Source: Anaerolineales bacterium
GTDB lineage: Bacteria; Chloroflexota; Anaerolineae; Anaerolineales; Villigracilaceae
Direction: 5' to 3'
DNA length: 41,746 nt
NCBI GenBank assembly: GCA_016744335.1
Contig: JADGEO010000030.1
Location: 1-41,746, forward strand
The position numbers were made by a program, and so were the translations under genes. This document shows positions 32,885 to 41,676 of this stretch, piece by piece; the first letter of the stretch is position 1, and each line of letters opens with the position of its first letter. The notes beneath the pieces are model-generated. The model made no database searches and was not told where the DNA came from. It worked only from the letters and a program-made list of their open reading frames with translations.

Positions 32885-34498
32885 ATGAACCGCGACAAAC
32901 TTGGACTTTTGCTTGATTCCGTTAACCAACGGATTGCCGACCTCAACACCGATTCTGTTCCCGCTCGCCTTTTGTTGAATGATCCCGCGTTATGGACGCA
33001 AGACTCTGCTGGACAGGAAGAAATCAAAATTCGCCTTGGCTGGCTAAAATTACCCGAAACTTCTCGTGAATTAGCAAAAGAAACAATGGGTTTTGCTAAA
33101 GAAGTCAAAGACGCGGGTATTAATAAAGTTTTGCTCCTTGGCATGGGTGGCTCTTCGCTAGGTCCTGAAGTGATGTCTCTAACCTTCAACCTTCAACCTT
33201 CAACCTTCGCTATTTTAGATTCTACCGACCCCGCCCAAGTCGCTGATGCACGCAAAAACTTCTCACCTGAAGAAACGCTTTATATTGTTGCCAGCAAATC
33301 GGGTGGCACGGCTGAAACGATGTCTGCGTATCATTATTTCTGGGAGCAAAGCGGTGAAGATGGCAGTCACTTTATCGCAATCACAGACCCTGGCTCCAAT
33401 TTAGAAAAAATGGCAAAAGAACGCAACTTTCGTAAAATCTTCATGGCGGATTCTACGGTGGGCGGACGTTATTCTGCTTTGACCGCCTTCGGACTCGTCC
33501 CCGCCGCATTGATGGGGATTGATACGAATGAAGTGCTTGATTCTGCCGCAGAAGTGATGAATACCACAGAAGACGCACTGTTTTTAGGGGCAGTCATGGG
33601 TGAAGCGTTTTTGGCAGGACGCGATAAGTTGACCCTTATTACCGATTCTGCTTTTGACTCTTTTGGCGCGTGGGCAGAACAACTGATTGCCGAATCTACT
33701 GGCAAAGAAGGAAAGGGAATTGTGCCTATTGACGGAGAAGCCCATCTTCCCGCAAATGAATATGGCGATGACCGCTATTTTATTTATCTTCGTCAAAATG
33801 GGGAGTATGACGATTTTATTGCTCATCTCCAAGAAGCAAATCAACCTGTTCTTGAAATACAGGTAACTGATAGCTATTCTTTGTTTGCCGAATTCTACCG
33901 CTGGGAATATGCGACAGCTATCGCTTGCCATATTTTAGGTGTAAATGCCTTTGACCAGCCCAATGTTGAAGCCGCCAAGATAGAAGCTCGTGCCCAAATC
34001 ACTGCGTATAGCCAGAAGGGAGCATTGGATGAAGGTGATGCAACTTGGGAAGGGGAAGGTGTCCAAGTTCGCACCAATGCTGATATAGCGGGAGCAAGCC
34101 TAAAGTCCGCGTTTGATGCATTTTTGGCTTTAGGGCAGAAAAATGATTATGTTAGTATTCAAGCCTATTTGCCGCGCAATAGCCAGATGAGCGCATCCCT
34201 CCAAAAAATTCGTAAATCAATCCAAGAAAAAACGGGATTGGCAACAACGCTTGGGTTTGGTCCACGTTTCTTACATTCAACGGGGCAGTTGCATAAGGGC
34301 GGCGCAAATAATGGTTTGTTTATTCAAATTACGACAGATGTAGAAAATGATATTGACATCCCCACGCAGGGAATGAGTTTTGGCACGCTCGAGCGCGCCC
34401 AAGTTCTTGGCGATTATGCCGCGCTAGATGGGGCAAGCAGGCGGGTGATGCGAATTCATTTTAATGAAATGGAGAAGGTCGCGGTTTTAGAGGAGTAG
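32885..34498 (+). CDS. pgi: Glucose-6-phosphate isomerase
   Basis: A 537-residue isomerase interconverting glucose-6-phosphate and fructose-6-phosphate. The SIS domains show LLLGMGGSSLGPEV (83-96), VASKSGGTAETMSAY, DSTVGGRYSALTAFG and STGQLHKGGANNGLF. The sequence resembles the PGI half of transaldolase-PGI fusion proteins rather than the E. coli-type enzyme. GGAG precedes the ATG, and the next gene starts three bases after its stop. A perfect AACCTTC tandem repeat lies in the coding region just after the first SIS motif (see 33181). Confidence 0.93.
   Translation: MNRDKLGLLLDSVNQRIADLNTDSVPARLLLNDPALWTQDSAGQEEIKIRLGWLKLPETSRELAKETMGFAKEVKDAGINKVLLLGMGGSSLGPEVMSLTFNLQPSTFAILDSTDPAQVADARKNFSPEETLYIVASKSGGTAETMSAYHYFWEQSGEDGSHFIAITDPGSNLEKMAKERNFRKIFMADSTVGGRYSALTAFGLVPAALMGIDTNEVLDSAAEVMNTTEDALFLGAVMGEAFLAGRDKLTLITDSAFDSFGAWAEQLIAESTGKEGKGIVPIDGEAHLPANEYGDDRYFIYLRQNGEYDDFIAHLQEANQPVLEIQVTDSYSLFAEFYRWEYATAIACHILGVNAFDQPNVEAAKIEARAQITAYSQKGALDEGDATWEGEGVQVRTNADIAGASLKSAFDAFLALGQKNDYVSIQAYLPRNSQMSASLQKIRKSIQEKTGLATTLGFGPRFLHSTGQLHKGGANNGLFIQITTDVENDIDIPTQGMSFGTLERAQVLGDYAALDGASRRVMRIHFNEMEKVAVLEE
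33181..33208 (+). repeat. AACCTTC x4 tandem repeat inside pgi
   Basis: Four perfect copies of the heptamer encode residues TFNLQPSTF (100-108), directly after MGGSSLGPEVMSL. Since 7 is not a multiple of 3, adding or losing single units would shift the frame. The open frame continues, so the present copy number is compatible with function. Confidence 0.95.
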
Positions 34499-34501
34499 TT
34501 T

Positions 34502-35884
34502 ATGAAAAAAAGTGCCTTTTTGTTTTTGATATTGAGCCTGTTATTTGCAAATTTGGCATTTCTTTCTCCATCTGCCCCCGCGCTAGAAATCACTAATAAT
34601 GAAGTTCGTTTAGATTTCCCAGACACAATCACTTTTAGTGCAAGTTTTGAAAGTGAGGTGCCAATTACGGCGGTGGAATTAGAATACGGTGTAGACGCGC
34701 TAACTTGTGGCACGGTAATTGCTAAAGCTTTTCCGCAATTTGAGCCATCAACAAGTGTAGACGTGGAGTGGACGTGGGAAATGAAGCAATCGGGGTCGTT
34801 GCCGCCGGGGGCAACCTTGTGGTGGCAGTGGCGATACGCCGATGAAAGCGGGGCAGAACGTGTCTCAGAGAAAAAGACAATTACATGGCTCGATTCTGAA
34901 CACGATTGGCAGACGCTTACTTCGGGGCATCTCAATTTGCATTGGTATGAGGGCAATCAGGCTTTTGCTGAAGACCTTCTCGGAACTGCCGAAGAAGGGC
35001 TGGCATTGCTCGAAGAAGATGCCGGCTTAGTGCCCGATTACCCAATCCATTTTTATATTTATGGTGATACAGAAGATATGAAAGATGCCATTCTCTACGA
35101 ACCAACGTGGACGGGTGGATTGGCATACCCAGGCAACAGCATTGTTATCATCGGTATTTCGGGCAACGGCGATCTTGAATGGGGGCGTGATACGGTCAAG
35201 CATGAGTTGACCCATATAGTGGTTGGACATCTCACCTTTTCCTGTTTGGGCGATGTCCCCACTTGGCTCAACGAGGGGTTGGCAGTTTATAACGAAGGCG
35301 AGTTAGACCAAAATTCTGCAAGACAACTTCAAGACGCTATTGATAATGACGAACTTTTTCCACTTCGTACCCTTAATGGCGGTTTTTCAGAAGATTCTAT
35401 CAAGGCACATCTTTCGTATAGTCAGTCTTATAGTGTCGTAAAATATATGATTGAAGAATACGGGCATGAAAAGCTGAGTGCCGTATTGGTCGCTTTGCGC
35501 GATGGGACAACGATTGACGCCGCGTTGGCAGAAGCCTATGGATTTGATATAGACGGTTTAGAAGCCGAATGGCGAGGTGCGATTCACGCGCAGTCTCAGC
35601 AGGTTTCTGCTCAACCAACTGCACAAGCGACCCCAACTTTTGTGCCGACCTATATACCTTACGCGGGGGAATCGTTACTCGTGACCCCAACGCCTTTTGA
35701 CATCCCAACCGCCATGCCGCCAAATGAAGAAATTTCAACTTCGTCATCCGAAGAAGATGGTAATTTTTGGCTGATAATGGGCATTATGTGTTGTTGTGGT
35801 TCTTTTCTTTTTATAATTTTTGGCGTAGTGATTTTCTTTTTGGTCAAAAAGAGCAAAAAAGGAGCAGGAAATGCAAAAATCTAA
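34502..35884 (+). CDS. Membrane-anchored gluzincin peptidase (peptidase MA-like)
   Basis: A 460-residue protein with an N-terminal signal (about 4-27), an extracytoplasmic domain of beta character (about 28-140), and a metallopeptidase domain. The zinc site is KHELTHIVVGH (H234, E235, H238) with the third ligand E258 in WLNEGLAVY, the spacing expected for gluzincins. A Pro/Thr-rich linker (about 365-410) leads to a C-terminal membrane helix (about 424-448) and a basic tail. It probably works outside the cell, tethered at its C-terminus; the substrate is unknown. GAGGAG precedes the start, three bases after the pgi stop. The stop overlaps the next gene by 14 bp. Confidence 0.85.
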   Translation: MKKSAFLFLILSLLFANLAFLSPSAPALEITNNEVRLDFPDTITFSASFESEVPITAVELEYGVDALTCGTVIAKAFPQFEPSTSVDVEWTWEMKQSGSLPPGATLWWQWRYADESGAERVSEKKTITWLDSEHDWQTLTSGHLNLHWYEGNQAFAEDLLGTAEEGLALLEEDAGLVPDYPIHFYIYGDTEDMKDAILYEPTWTGGLAYPGNSIVIIGISGNGDLEWGRDTVKHELTHIVVGHLTFSCLGDVPTWLNEGLAVYNEGELDQNSARQLQDAIDNDELFPLRTLNGGFSEDSIKAHLSYSQSYSVVKYMIEEYGHEKLSAVLVALRDGTTIDAALAEAYGFDIDGLEAEWRGAIHAQSQQVSAQPTAQATPTFVPTYIPYAGESLLVTPTPFDIPTAMPPNEEISTSSSEEDGNFWLIMGIMCCCGSFLFIIFGVVIFFLVKKSKKGAGNAKI

Positions 35885-37508
35885 AACCTCCCTTGTAGTA
35901 AGGGCTTTTGCACAGCGAGGTGCCGCCCTTAGTTTTTTCGTACTTGTTTTTCTCGCAATATTCATCTTTATAGCCATCCCCGACAACGCTTCTGCGAGCA
36001 AATTGCAACAAAACAACGCCCAAACTTTAGTATTATCAGGGGGCGAAAGCACCAACTCGCGCGAATATGACCCCGCCACTACGCATGGTTCTGGCAATAA
36101 AATGGTCTTTAGCGGATTAGTCTCTTTCGACCCATATCTTAATCTTAGCCCCGATTTAGCCGAAACTTGGGAAGTGAGCCAAGACGGCACTGTTTACACT
36201 TTCCATTTACGTGAAAGCGCAAAATTTCATAATGGCAGAGCGGTTACTGCTGAAGATATACGTTATTCCTTAGAGCGCGCCCTCAGCCCTGCTATTCAAT
36301 CAGATACTGCCCTAACTTATTTGGGCGATATCGTTGGCGCACGGGAAATGGCGAGCGGAAGTGCAGAAAATGTTTCGGGTATTAAAGTAATAGACGAACA
36401 TACCCTTCAAATCACCATTGACGCACCCAAGCCTTATTTTCTGCTCAAATTAACGTATCCCACCGCCTTTGTGGTGGATAAAGAAAATGTAGAATCGGGC
36501 AGTGAGTGGTTCCGCACGCCTAATGGTACGGGACCCTTCAAATTGGTCGAGTGGATTCCTTTTGAAAAAGTTACCTATATAGCGAATCAAGACTTTTATT
36601 TGAGTGTGCCAGCTATTCAAAATATCATTGTAGAGTTATATAGTGGTGTGGGCGTTCGGCTTTATGAAGCTGGCGATATTGATATGACCGGGCTTCATTA
36701 TTATTACGCCGACCGTTTTCTAAATCCCGCCGAGCCGATGCGCACAGAAATTGTCTCAGGCGTAGATTTATGCACGGGCTACGCGGTTTTCGATGTTACG
36801 CAACCACCTTTTGATGATATAAAAGTTCGGCAAGCCTTTTCTAAGGCTTTTGACCGTCAAAAATATATCGACATTGTCAAAAAGGGACACGCCCTCCCTG
36901 CCATTGGCATCTTCCCACCGGGGTTACCGGGATTTAATATCGGGTTGGAAGGCTTGATATATAATCCTGAAGAAGCACGCCAACTTTTAGAAGAATCTAC
37001 TTATGGTGGCGCAGAAAACTTACCCCAAATTGTTTACACTGATTCAGGAATCGGTTCTTATGTCAATACCGATGTTGCCGCAATTGTGCAAATGTGGGAG
37101 CAAACTTTTGATATAGAAATCATCGTAGAGAATGTAGAGCCAAACTTTTATTATGACCAAATTTACGCTGGTGAGCATGGGCAAATTTTTCGTGGTGGCT
37201 GGTGCGCCGATTATCCCGACCCAGAGAATTTTGCCGATGTGCTATTTCATAGCAGTTCAGCCCAAAATAACGGCGGTTATTCAAATTCTAAGCTAGATTC
37301 CCTGCTCGAATCCGCCCGAATAGAGCCTGATATAATGAAACGTATCGCGCTCTACCAGGAAGCCGAGCAGATTATTGTCAACGATGCGCCGGTACTTTTT
37401 ATCACCCACTCGCTTTCTTATCAACTGGTGAAGCCTTATGTAAAAGGCTATATTTTCACCCCTATTTCTATTCCTATTTATAGATATATGTGGTTAGATG
37501 GGAAGTAA
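35871..37508 (+). CDS. ABC transporter substrate-binding protein, oligopeptide (SBP_bac_5) type
   Basis: A 545-residue exported binding protein. An N-terminal hydrophobic segment (about 20-36) without a lipobox Cys precedes QTLVLSGGESTNSREYDPA. The family signature LAETWEVSQDGTVYTFHLRE lies near 95-115, followed by FHNGRAVTAEDIRYSLERAL. Later come GTGPFKLVEW and WCADYPDPENFADVLF. It should capture peptides or other solutes for an ABC importer, but no permease or ATPase gene is adjacent. It overlaps the peptidase gene by 14 bp with AGGAG inside it, so peptide release and capture may be linked. Confidence 0.88.
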   Translation: MQKSKTSLVVRAFAQRGAALSFFVLVFLAIFIFIAIPDNASASKLQQNNAQTLVLSGGESTNSREYDPATTHGSGNKMVFSGLVSFDPYLNLSPDLAETWEVSQDGTVYTFHLRESAKFHNGRAVTAEDIRYSLERALSPAIQSDTALTYLGDIVGAREMASGSAENVSGIKVIDEHTLQITIDAPKPYFLLKLTYPTAFVVDKENVESGSEWFRTPNGTGPFKLVEWIPFEKVTYIANQDFYLSVPAIQNIIVELYSGVGVRLYEAGDIDMTGLHYYYADRFLNPAEPMRTEIVSGVDLCTGYAVFDVTQPPFDDIKVRQAFSKAFDRQKYIDIVKKGHALPAIGIFPPGLPGFNIGLEGLIYNPEEARQLLEESTYGGAENLPQIVYTDSGIGSYVNTDVAAIVQMWEQTFDIEIIVENVEPNFYYDQIYAGEHGQIFRGGWCADYPDPENFADVLFHSSSAQNNGGYSNSKLDSLLESARIEPDIMKRIALYQEAEQIIVNDAPVLFITHSLSYQLVKPYVKGYIFTPISIPIYRYMWLDGK

Positions 37509-37524
37509 GAAATTCTTGGGGATA

Positions 37525-37570
37525 GGATATATGAACCCGTCCCCTTGAAAGGGAACGAGTTCATATATCC
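37525..37570 (+). terminator. REP-like palindrome after the substrate-binding protein gene
   Basis: Two 22-bp arms starting GGATATATGAAC and ending GTTCATATATCC pair with two mismatches around a two-base centre; the core CCCTTGAAAGGG resembles the tal-pgi palindrome. It lies 17 bp beyond the stop. There is no clear U-run; repeat copy F starts directly behind it. Confidence 0.65.
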
Positions 37571-37708
37571 GCCGTAACGAACGTGACCTAAGCTGGAGTG
37601 CCGAATCCTAAGCTGGGTCGCGGCGTAAACGGGAAAGTGTCTACGCAAAAAAAATGTTGACTGACGGCATACAAGTCGAACCTAAGTGCGACGCGGTCTC
37701 GCATCCCA
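37569..37708 (+). repeat. Dispersed 145-bp repeat, copy F
   Basis: This reads CCGCCGTAACGAACGTGACC, GCTGGAGTGCCGAATCCTAAGC, CGCGGCGTAAACGGGAAAGT, TGTTGACTGACGGCATACAAG and GTGCGACGCGG, ending CGCATCC. It has the same block order as copies C and E. An in-frame start of the downstream gene at 37686 falls inside this repeat, which argues against that start. Confidence 0.75.
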
Positions 37709-37748
37709 AAGAATCGTAAAGCGAGATCTACTTCGCATAGGCAAAATT

Positions 37749-40562
37749 ATGGAAAGATTATTAAAAGCAGGTATTCGTGCTGCACAAGCAGGGCGAATGG
37801 ATGAAGCAACCAAGATGCTTACGCGTGTGGTGCAAAAAGACCCGCGTTCTGTAGAGGGGTGGTTTTGGTTGGGGATGATGATGCCAAACGATGCGCAGAA
37901 AATAGATTGTTTTCGGCGTGTGATGAAATATGACCCTGACCATTTTGAAGCACGAGATGAATTGGTGCAGTTGGGTTATTTGAAACCAGAACCACCTCAG
38001 GCGGAAGCTGTACCGGCGTTTTCTTTTGATGAACCAGAAGAAGAAAGTGCCTTTTCCTTTGACGAGCCAGAAGAAGAGAGATTGCCAGTTTTTGGTGCTG
38101 TGGCATCAGAAGAAAAGGATGACGTACCTAGTTTTTCTTTTGACGAGCCAGAAGAAGTGCCGCCTGTTTTTTCTTTTGATGAGCCAGAAGCAGAAGAGGA
38201 AGCCTTAGCAGATTTTGGGCAAGAACTGCCCCCAGCCCCTTTGTTTGCGACGGAACCAGAAGAGATAAATTTAGCTTTTGGTGAGAAATCTGCCGCTACG
38301 CCCGTGGCGACTTCTCCTTTCGCTGGTGGTATGGGGGAAGATTCTTTTAATAATTACTATGAAGATGTAGAAGAACCTAAAGAAGAAACCGAGCCATCTT
38401 TGGGCGAACTTGATTTCATGGGTGATGTAGATGAGGATGAAGGCGCAGAGGAAAAACCTGCAAACGCCAGTTCTAAGGGAAGAAAAATAGCCTTGGCAAT
38501 TTTAGGTGTTTTGGCTTTCTTAGCTGTTGGGGGTGTGGTGACTATTTTCGTGTCTCAACCTACTTTGGTTTCTGATATTGCTTCGGCAATTATTCCACCA
38601 ACGGCAACGGCTACAATGCCGCCTACTGCTACGCCAACGATGGTCCCAACGCCAACACCCTTGCCTTTTTCTGAACTAGAAACACAAGCTTATGCGCCCG
38701 TTTTTGAACCCTCTGAGTGTAGTTTTGAAACACCACCAGGGCAAAGAGTAGATTGTGGTTATGTGATTGTGCCTGAAAATCGCTATGGCGATGTGAGTAA
38801 AACAATTCGTTTGGCAGTGGCTGTTTATCGTGGTAGTGATTATGCGGCTTTTCCCATTGTCTATTTGCAAGGGGGACCAGGGCAAGCAACTGTTGAGTTA
38901 ATGAGTGAGAATTTTGATTGGTCAATTTCTTCTTTTGTAGGAAAACAAGATTTCATACTTCTCGATCAGCGCGGTATGGGGCTTTCGGAACCAAAATTAG
39001 ATTGTCCGAATGTAGATGAGGTTTATGAAGCAGAAGCTTCCGGAGAAGTTCCCGCCGAAGAAAAAGAAGCACGTTATTTAGCCGCTTTTACCGAATGTAG
39101 AGATAAATTAGTCGCAGATGGGGCAAATTTGTCTTCCTATAATACGATGGAAAATGCGGCAGATGTGAAAGACGTTGTTATTGCTTTAGGCTACGAAAAA
39201 GCGACCCTTTTTGGTGTTTCTTATGGGACACGTTTGGCACAAGTGGTGATGCGCGAAAATCCCGAAGTGGTCTATTCTGCCCTTCTCGATTCTGTTTTAC
39301 CCATTGATGCAAAAGTTTATAATGAAAGTTCGGCAGTTGCTCAAACATCTTTAGATACCTTATATGCAGGCTGTGAAATAGATGAAGAATGTCGGCAATC
39401 GTATCCCGATCTTGAAGGTGATTTACAAGAAATAGTAGACCGTTTAGATGCTGTCCCGCTAGAAACAAATATCTTTGGATACCGTGAAAACGATTATAGT
39501 CGTAGCGTAAACGGTGTAGATTTCATGAGTTCGGTGCTATGGGCTATGCGCGTTCCCGACTTGCTGGATATTCTTCCGCAAGCTATTGGGCGTGCAAATG
39601 AGGGCGAAACAAATGTGCTTAGTTTTATTTTATCTCTTCCTGTAGGTGCGGTGAGCGATATTGATACAGGGGCTTACCTCTCTATTAATTGTCGCGAGCA
39701 GGTTTATGCCTCTACACCAAAAGAAGTTAGTGAAGACCTCGCCTCTTACCCCAATACAGAAGCGGTTGGTTTATCCTGGGTTTATGGAGATCCTAACTTT
39801 ATTTTTGATCTCTGTGATACATGGCAAGTAGAAGGCATTAGACCCGGTGAAAACGAGGCTGTCTCAAGTGACATCCCGACATTGCTTATGGCAGGCGAAT
39901 ACGATTCAACTACGCCACCCTTCTGGGCAGAACAAGTGGCAGAAAACTTGAGCAACGCCACTTATATTGAGTTTCCTGCCCAAGGGCATGGCGTGGCATT
40001 TAGCCAAGATTCTACTTGCCCGCAAGAAATTGCAAAGAGCTTTTTTTCTGACCCAGCGGCCGCCCTCGATACTTCTTGTTCAATAGCGATGCCGTCTCCT
40101 GATTTCTCCACGCCTTATATGGGAGAGCCTCCTATCATCATGATTCCTGTTGTAAGTGAAGAAGCGGGCGTTATCACAACTGCCCCTGCAGATTGGATAA
40201 CCTCAGAAGATAGCCCCGGCACATACTCCAGAGAGGCTTCTCTGTGGGATATGACCAGCATTAGCGCGCTAAAAGTGGGGCTTGATTTTGATAGCGTGAT
40301 GAACGCCTTAGTAGGCGATTACGAAGGCATAGGGCTAGATAGTTACCCCATGCAGGTTGATGAAATAGTAGCCAATGGCTTGAATTGGAAATTATATGAA
40401 ACGACACTTATAGGTCTACCCATAGACTTCGCCTTTGCCCGTGATGGCTACGATGCTATTCTCGTTATTTTTCTAAGTCATTCAGACGAGCACGATATCC
40501 TATACAAAGAAGTTTTTATGGAAGTACTTAATACAACAAGCGTTATCCCCACTGATAGATAA
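37749..40562 (+). CDS. TPR, acidic-repeat, transmembrane and alpha/beta-hydrolase fusion (tripeptidyl-aminopeptidase-like)
   Basis: The ATG at 37749 gives 937 residues; a start at 37686 would lie in repeat F. Order: a TPR-like region (about 1-75: MERLLKAGIRAAQAGRMDEA, DPRSVEGWFWLG), an acidic low-complexity stretch with repeats of FSFDEPEEE (about 90-160), a membrane helix (about 247-270), a Pro/Thr linker (about 280-305), then an alpha/beta hydrolase of the prolyl/tripeptidyl aminopeptidase group. The hydrolase has LQGGPGQA (from about 373), DQRGMG, nucleophile Ser491 in GVSYGTR, an acid in AGEYDSTTPP and catalytic His in QGHGVAFS. A beta-type tail follows. The TPR part should face the cytoplasm and the peptidase the outside. 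I know of no standard name for this fusion. Confidence 0.8.
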   Translation: MERLLKAGIRAAQAGRMDEATKMLTRVVQKDPRSVEGWFWLGMMMPNDAQKIDCFRRVMKYDPDHFEARDELVQLGYLKPEPPQAEAVPAFSFDEPEEESAFSFDEPEEERLPVFGAVASEEKDDVPSFSFDEPEEVPPVFSFDEPEAEEEALADFGQELPPAPLFATEPEEINLAFGEKSAATPVATSPFAGGMGEDSFNNYYEDVEEPKEETEPSLGELDFMGDVDEDEGAEEKPANASSKGRKIALAILGVLAFLAVGGVVTIFVSQPTLVSDIASAIIPPTATATMPPTATPTMVPTPTPLPFSELETQAYAPVFEPSECSFETPPGQRVDCGYVIVPENRYGDVSKTIRLAVAVYRGSDYAAFPIVYLQGGPGQATVELMSENFDWSISSFVGKQDFILLDQRGMGLSEPKLDCPNVDEVYEAEASGEVPAEEKEARYLAAFTECRDKLVADGANLSSYNTMENAADVKDVVIALGYEKATLFGVSYGTRLAQVVMRENPEVVYSALLDSVLPIDAKVYNESSAVAQTSLDTLYAGCEIDEECRQSYPDLEGDLQEIVDRLDAVPLETNIFGYRENDYSRSVNGVDFMSSVLWAMRVPDLLDILPQAIGRANEGETNVLSFILSLPVGAVSDIDTGAYLSINCREQVYASTPKEVSEDLASYPNTEAVGLSWVYGDPNFIFDLCDTWQVEGIRPGENEAVSSDIPTLLMAGEYDSTTPPFWAEQVAENLSNATYIEFPAQGHGVAFSQDSTCPQEIAKSFFSDPAAALDTSCSIAMPSPDFSTPYMGEPPIIMIPVVSEEAGVITTAPADWITSEDSPGTYSREASLWDMTSISALKVGLDFDSVMNALVGDYEGIGLDSYPMQVDEIVANGLNWKLYETTLIGLPIDFAFARDGYDAILVIFLSHSDEHDILYKEVFMEVLNTTSVIPTDR

Positions 40563-40592
40563 TAGTCCCTCTTGAGAATAAAACTTTGGTGG

Positions 40593-40643
40593 TTAGAAGA
40601 AACGGTTTCCTTCAAGGGAAAGGATTTTTTTGACCGGTTTCTA
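40593..40643 (+). terminator. Terminator-like palindrome after the hydrolase fusion gene
   Basis: Inner stem TTTCCTT/AAGGGAAA with the same TTCAAGGG core as at 32822 and 37525. An outer stem GAAACGGT/ACCGGTTTC surrounds it, and a seven-T run (ATTTTTTTG) follows the inner stem. It lies 31 bp after the stop and is the best rho-independent terminator of the three. Confidence 0.7.
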
Positions 40644-40671
40644 ATAGAGCATAATTGAAAATAAGGCAAAA

Positions 40672-41556
40672 ATGATAAAGAAGAAAACGAAAAAAATCTC
40701 TCGTCGAGATTTTCTTAAACTGGCAGGAACAGGCGGTGCAGTTGCTATTCTCGCAGGCTTAGGGGGCGCAAAATATATCAAAAAAATAGAGATGGATGAG
40801 TTAGACCTTGTAGAATTATCCATCGAATTGCCGCGCCTTACTCCCGCATTTGACGGATATAAAATAGCCATCATCGGCGATATCCATATAGGCGGCTGGA
40901 TGACGCACGAACGCCTAATCCCCGCCATAGATTTGGTACTAGAGCAATCCCCAGATATTGTTTTTCATACAGGTGATTTTCTTGCAGGGTATAGCTGGAC
41001 ACCAGAAATTGAGGCGCACTTCAACGACCTCCTAATAGAGCTAAAGCGTCTCTCTAAAAATATACTTAATATCGCAGTTATGGGCAATCATGATCATTGG
41101 ACAAACCCAAGTGCAGTGCGCGAAGGTCTCAAAGAAGCCGATATTATCGAACTTGCCAACACCTTTTACACCCTCAAGCGCGGCACTGATGAGCTTCATA
41201 TCTGCGGCGTAGATGATATTATGGAAGGAAAAGATGACCTAAACGCCCTGCTCATGGAACTACCTTCCGAAAACCCCGCCATTCTTCTCGCTCATGAACC
41301 TGATTTTGCTGATGTCAGCGCATCTACAAAGCGTTTCGATTTACAAGTCTCAGGGCATTCACATGGCGGACAAGTTGTCATTCCTGGTGTCGGACCTATC
41401 GTTTTGCCCTATTTAGCATGGAAATATCCAGCAGGCTTATATAAAGTGGGGGAAATGTGGCAATACACAAATCGAGGGCTTGGAACAGGAAAAGTCCCCG
41501 TACGCTATAATTGCCCACCTGAAGTCACTATTCTTACAATTAAGATGGCGGGATAA
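40672..41556 (+). CDS. Tat-exported metallophosphoesterase (YaeI-like)
   Basis: A 294-residue protein. A twin-arginine signal SRRDFLKLAG (10-19) precedes a hydrophobic Ala/Gly stretch (to about 34). Calcineurin-type metal ligands appear in order: IIGDIHIGG (D70, H72), HTGDFLAG (D102), GNHDHW (N139, H140), AHEPD (H208) and SGHSHGGQ (H229, H231). It resembles the YaeI/YkuE group, whose members hydrolyse phosphoesters, with UDP-diacylglucosamine-type substrates reported for some relatives. It is probably exported folded with its metals. The ribosome site is AAGG. Its stop lies within repeat copy G. Confidence 0.88.
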   Translation: MIKKKTKKISRRDFLKLAGTGGAVAILAGLGGAKYIKKIEMDELDLVELSIELPRLTPAFDGYKIAIIGDIHIGGWMTHERLIPAIDLVLEQSPDIVFHTGDFLAGYSWTPEIEAHFNDLLIELKRLSKNILNIAVMGNHDHWTNPSAVREGLKEADIIELANTFYTLKRGTDELHICGVDDIMEGKDDLNALLMELPSENPAILLAHEPDFADVSASTKRFDLQVSGHSHGGQVVIPGVGPIVLPYLAWKYPAGLYKVGEMWQYTNRGLGTGKVPVRYNCPPEVTILTIKMAG

Positions 41557-41620
41557 AGAGCCGCGCCACGCGTGCTTCAACTGGTTTAGCAGACCTGATT
41601 TGGGCTTGCTTTTTCCAAGT
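41551..41620 (-). repeat. Dispersed 145-bp repeat, shortened copy G
   Basis: This keeps GAGCCGCGCCACGCGTG at the left and CTGATTTGGGCTTGC at the right, in the same orientation as copy B; the right end and middle are shortened. Like copy B it overlaps the end of the preceding coding sequence. Confidence 0.45.
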
Positions 41621-41676
41621 GAAGTTTTTTTGTGAGACAAGATTTAGCATTTCCCTTTTTGTAAGCGTTTAAGTAC

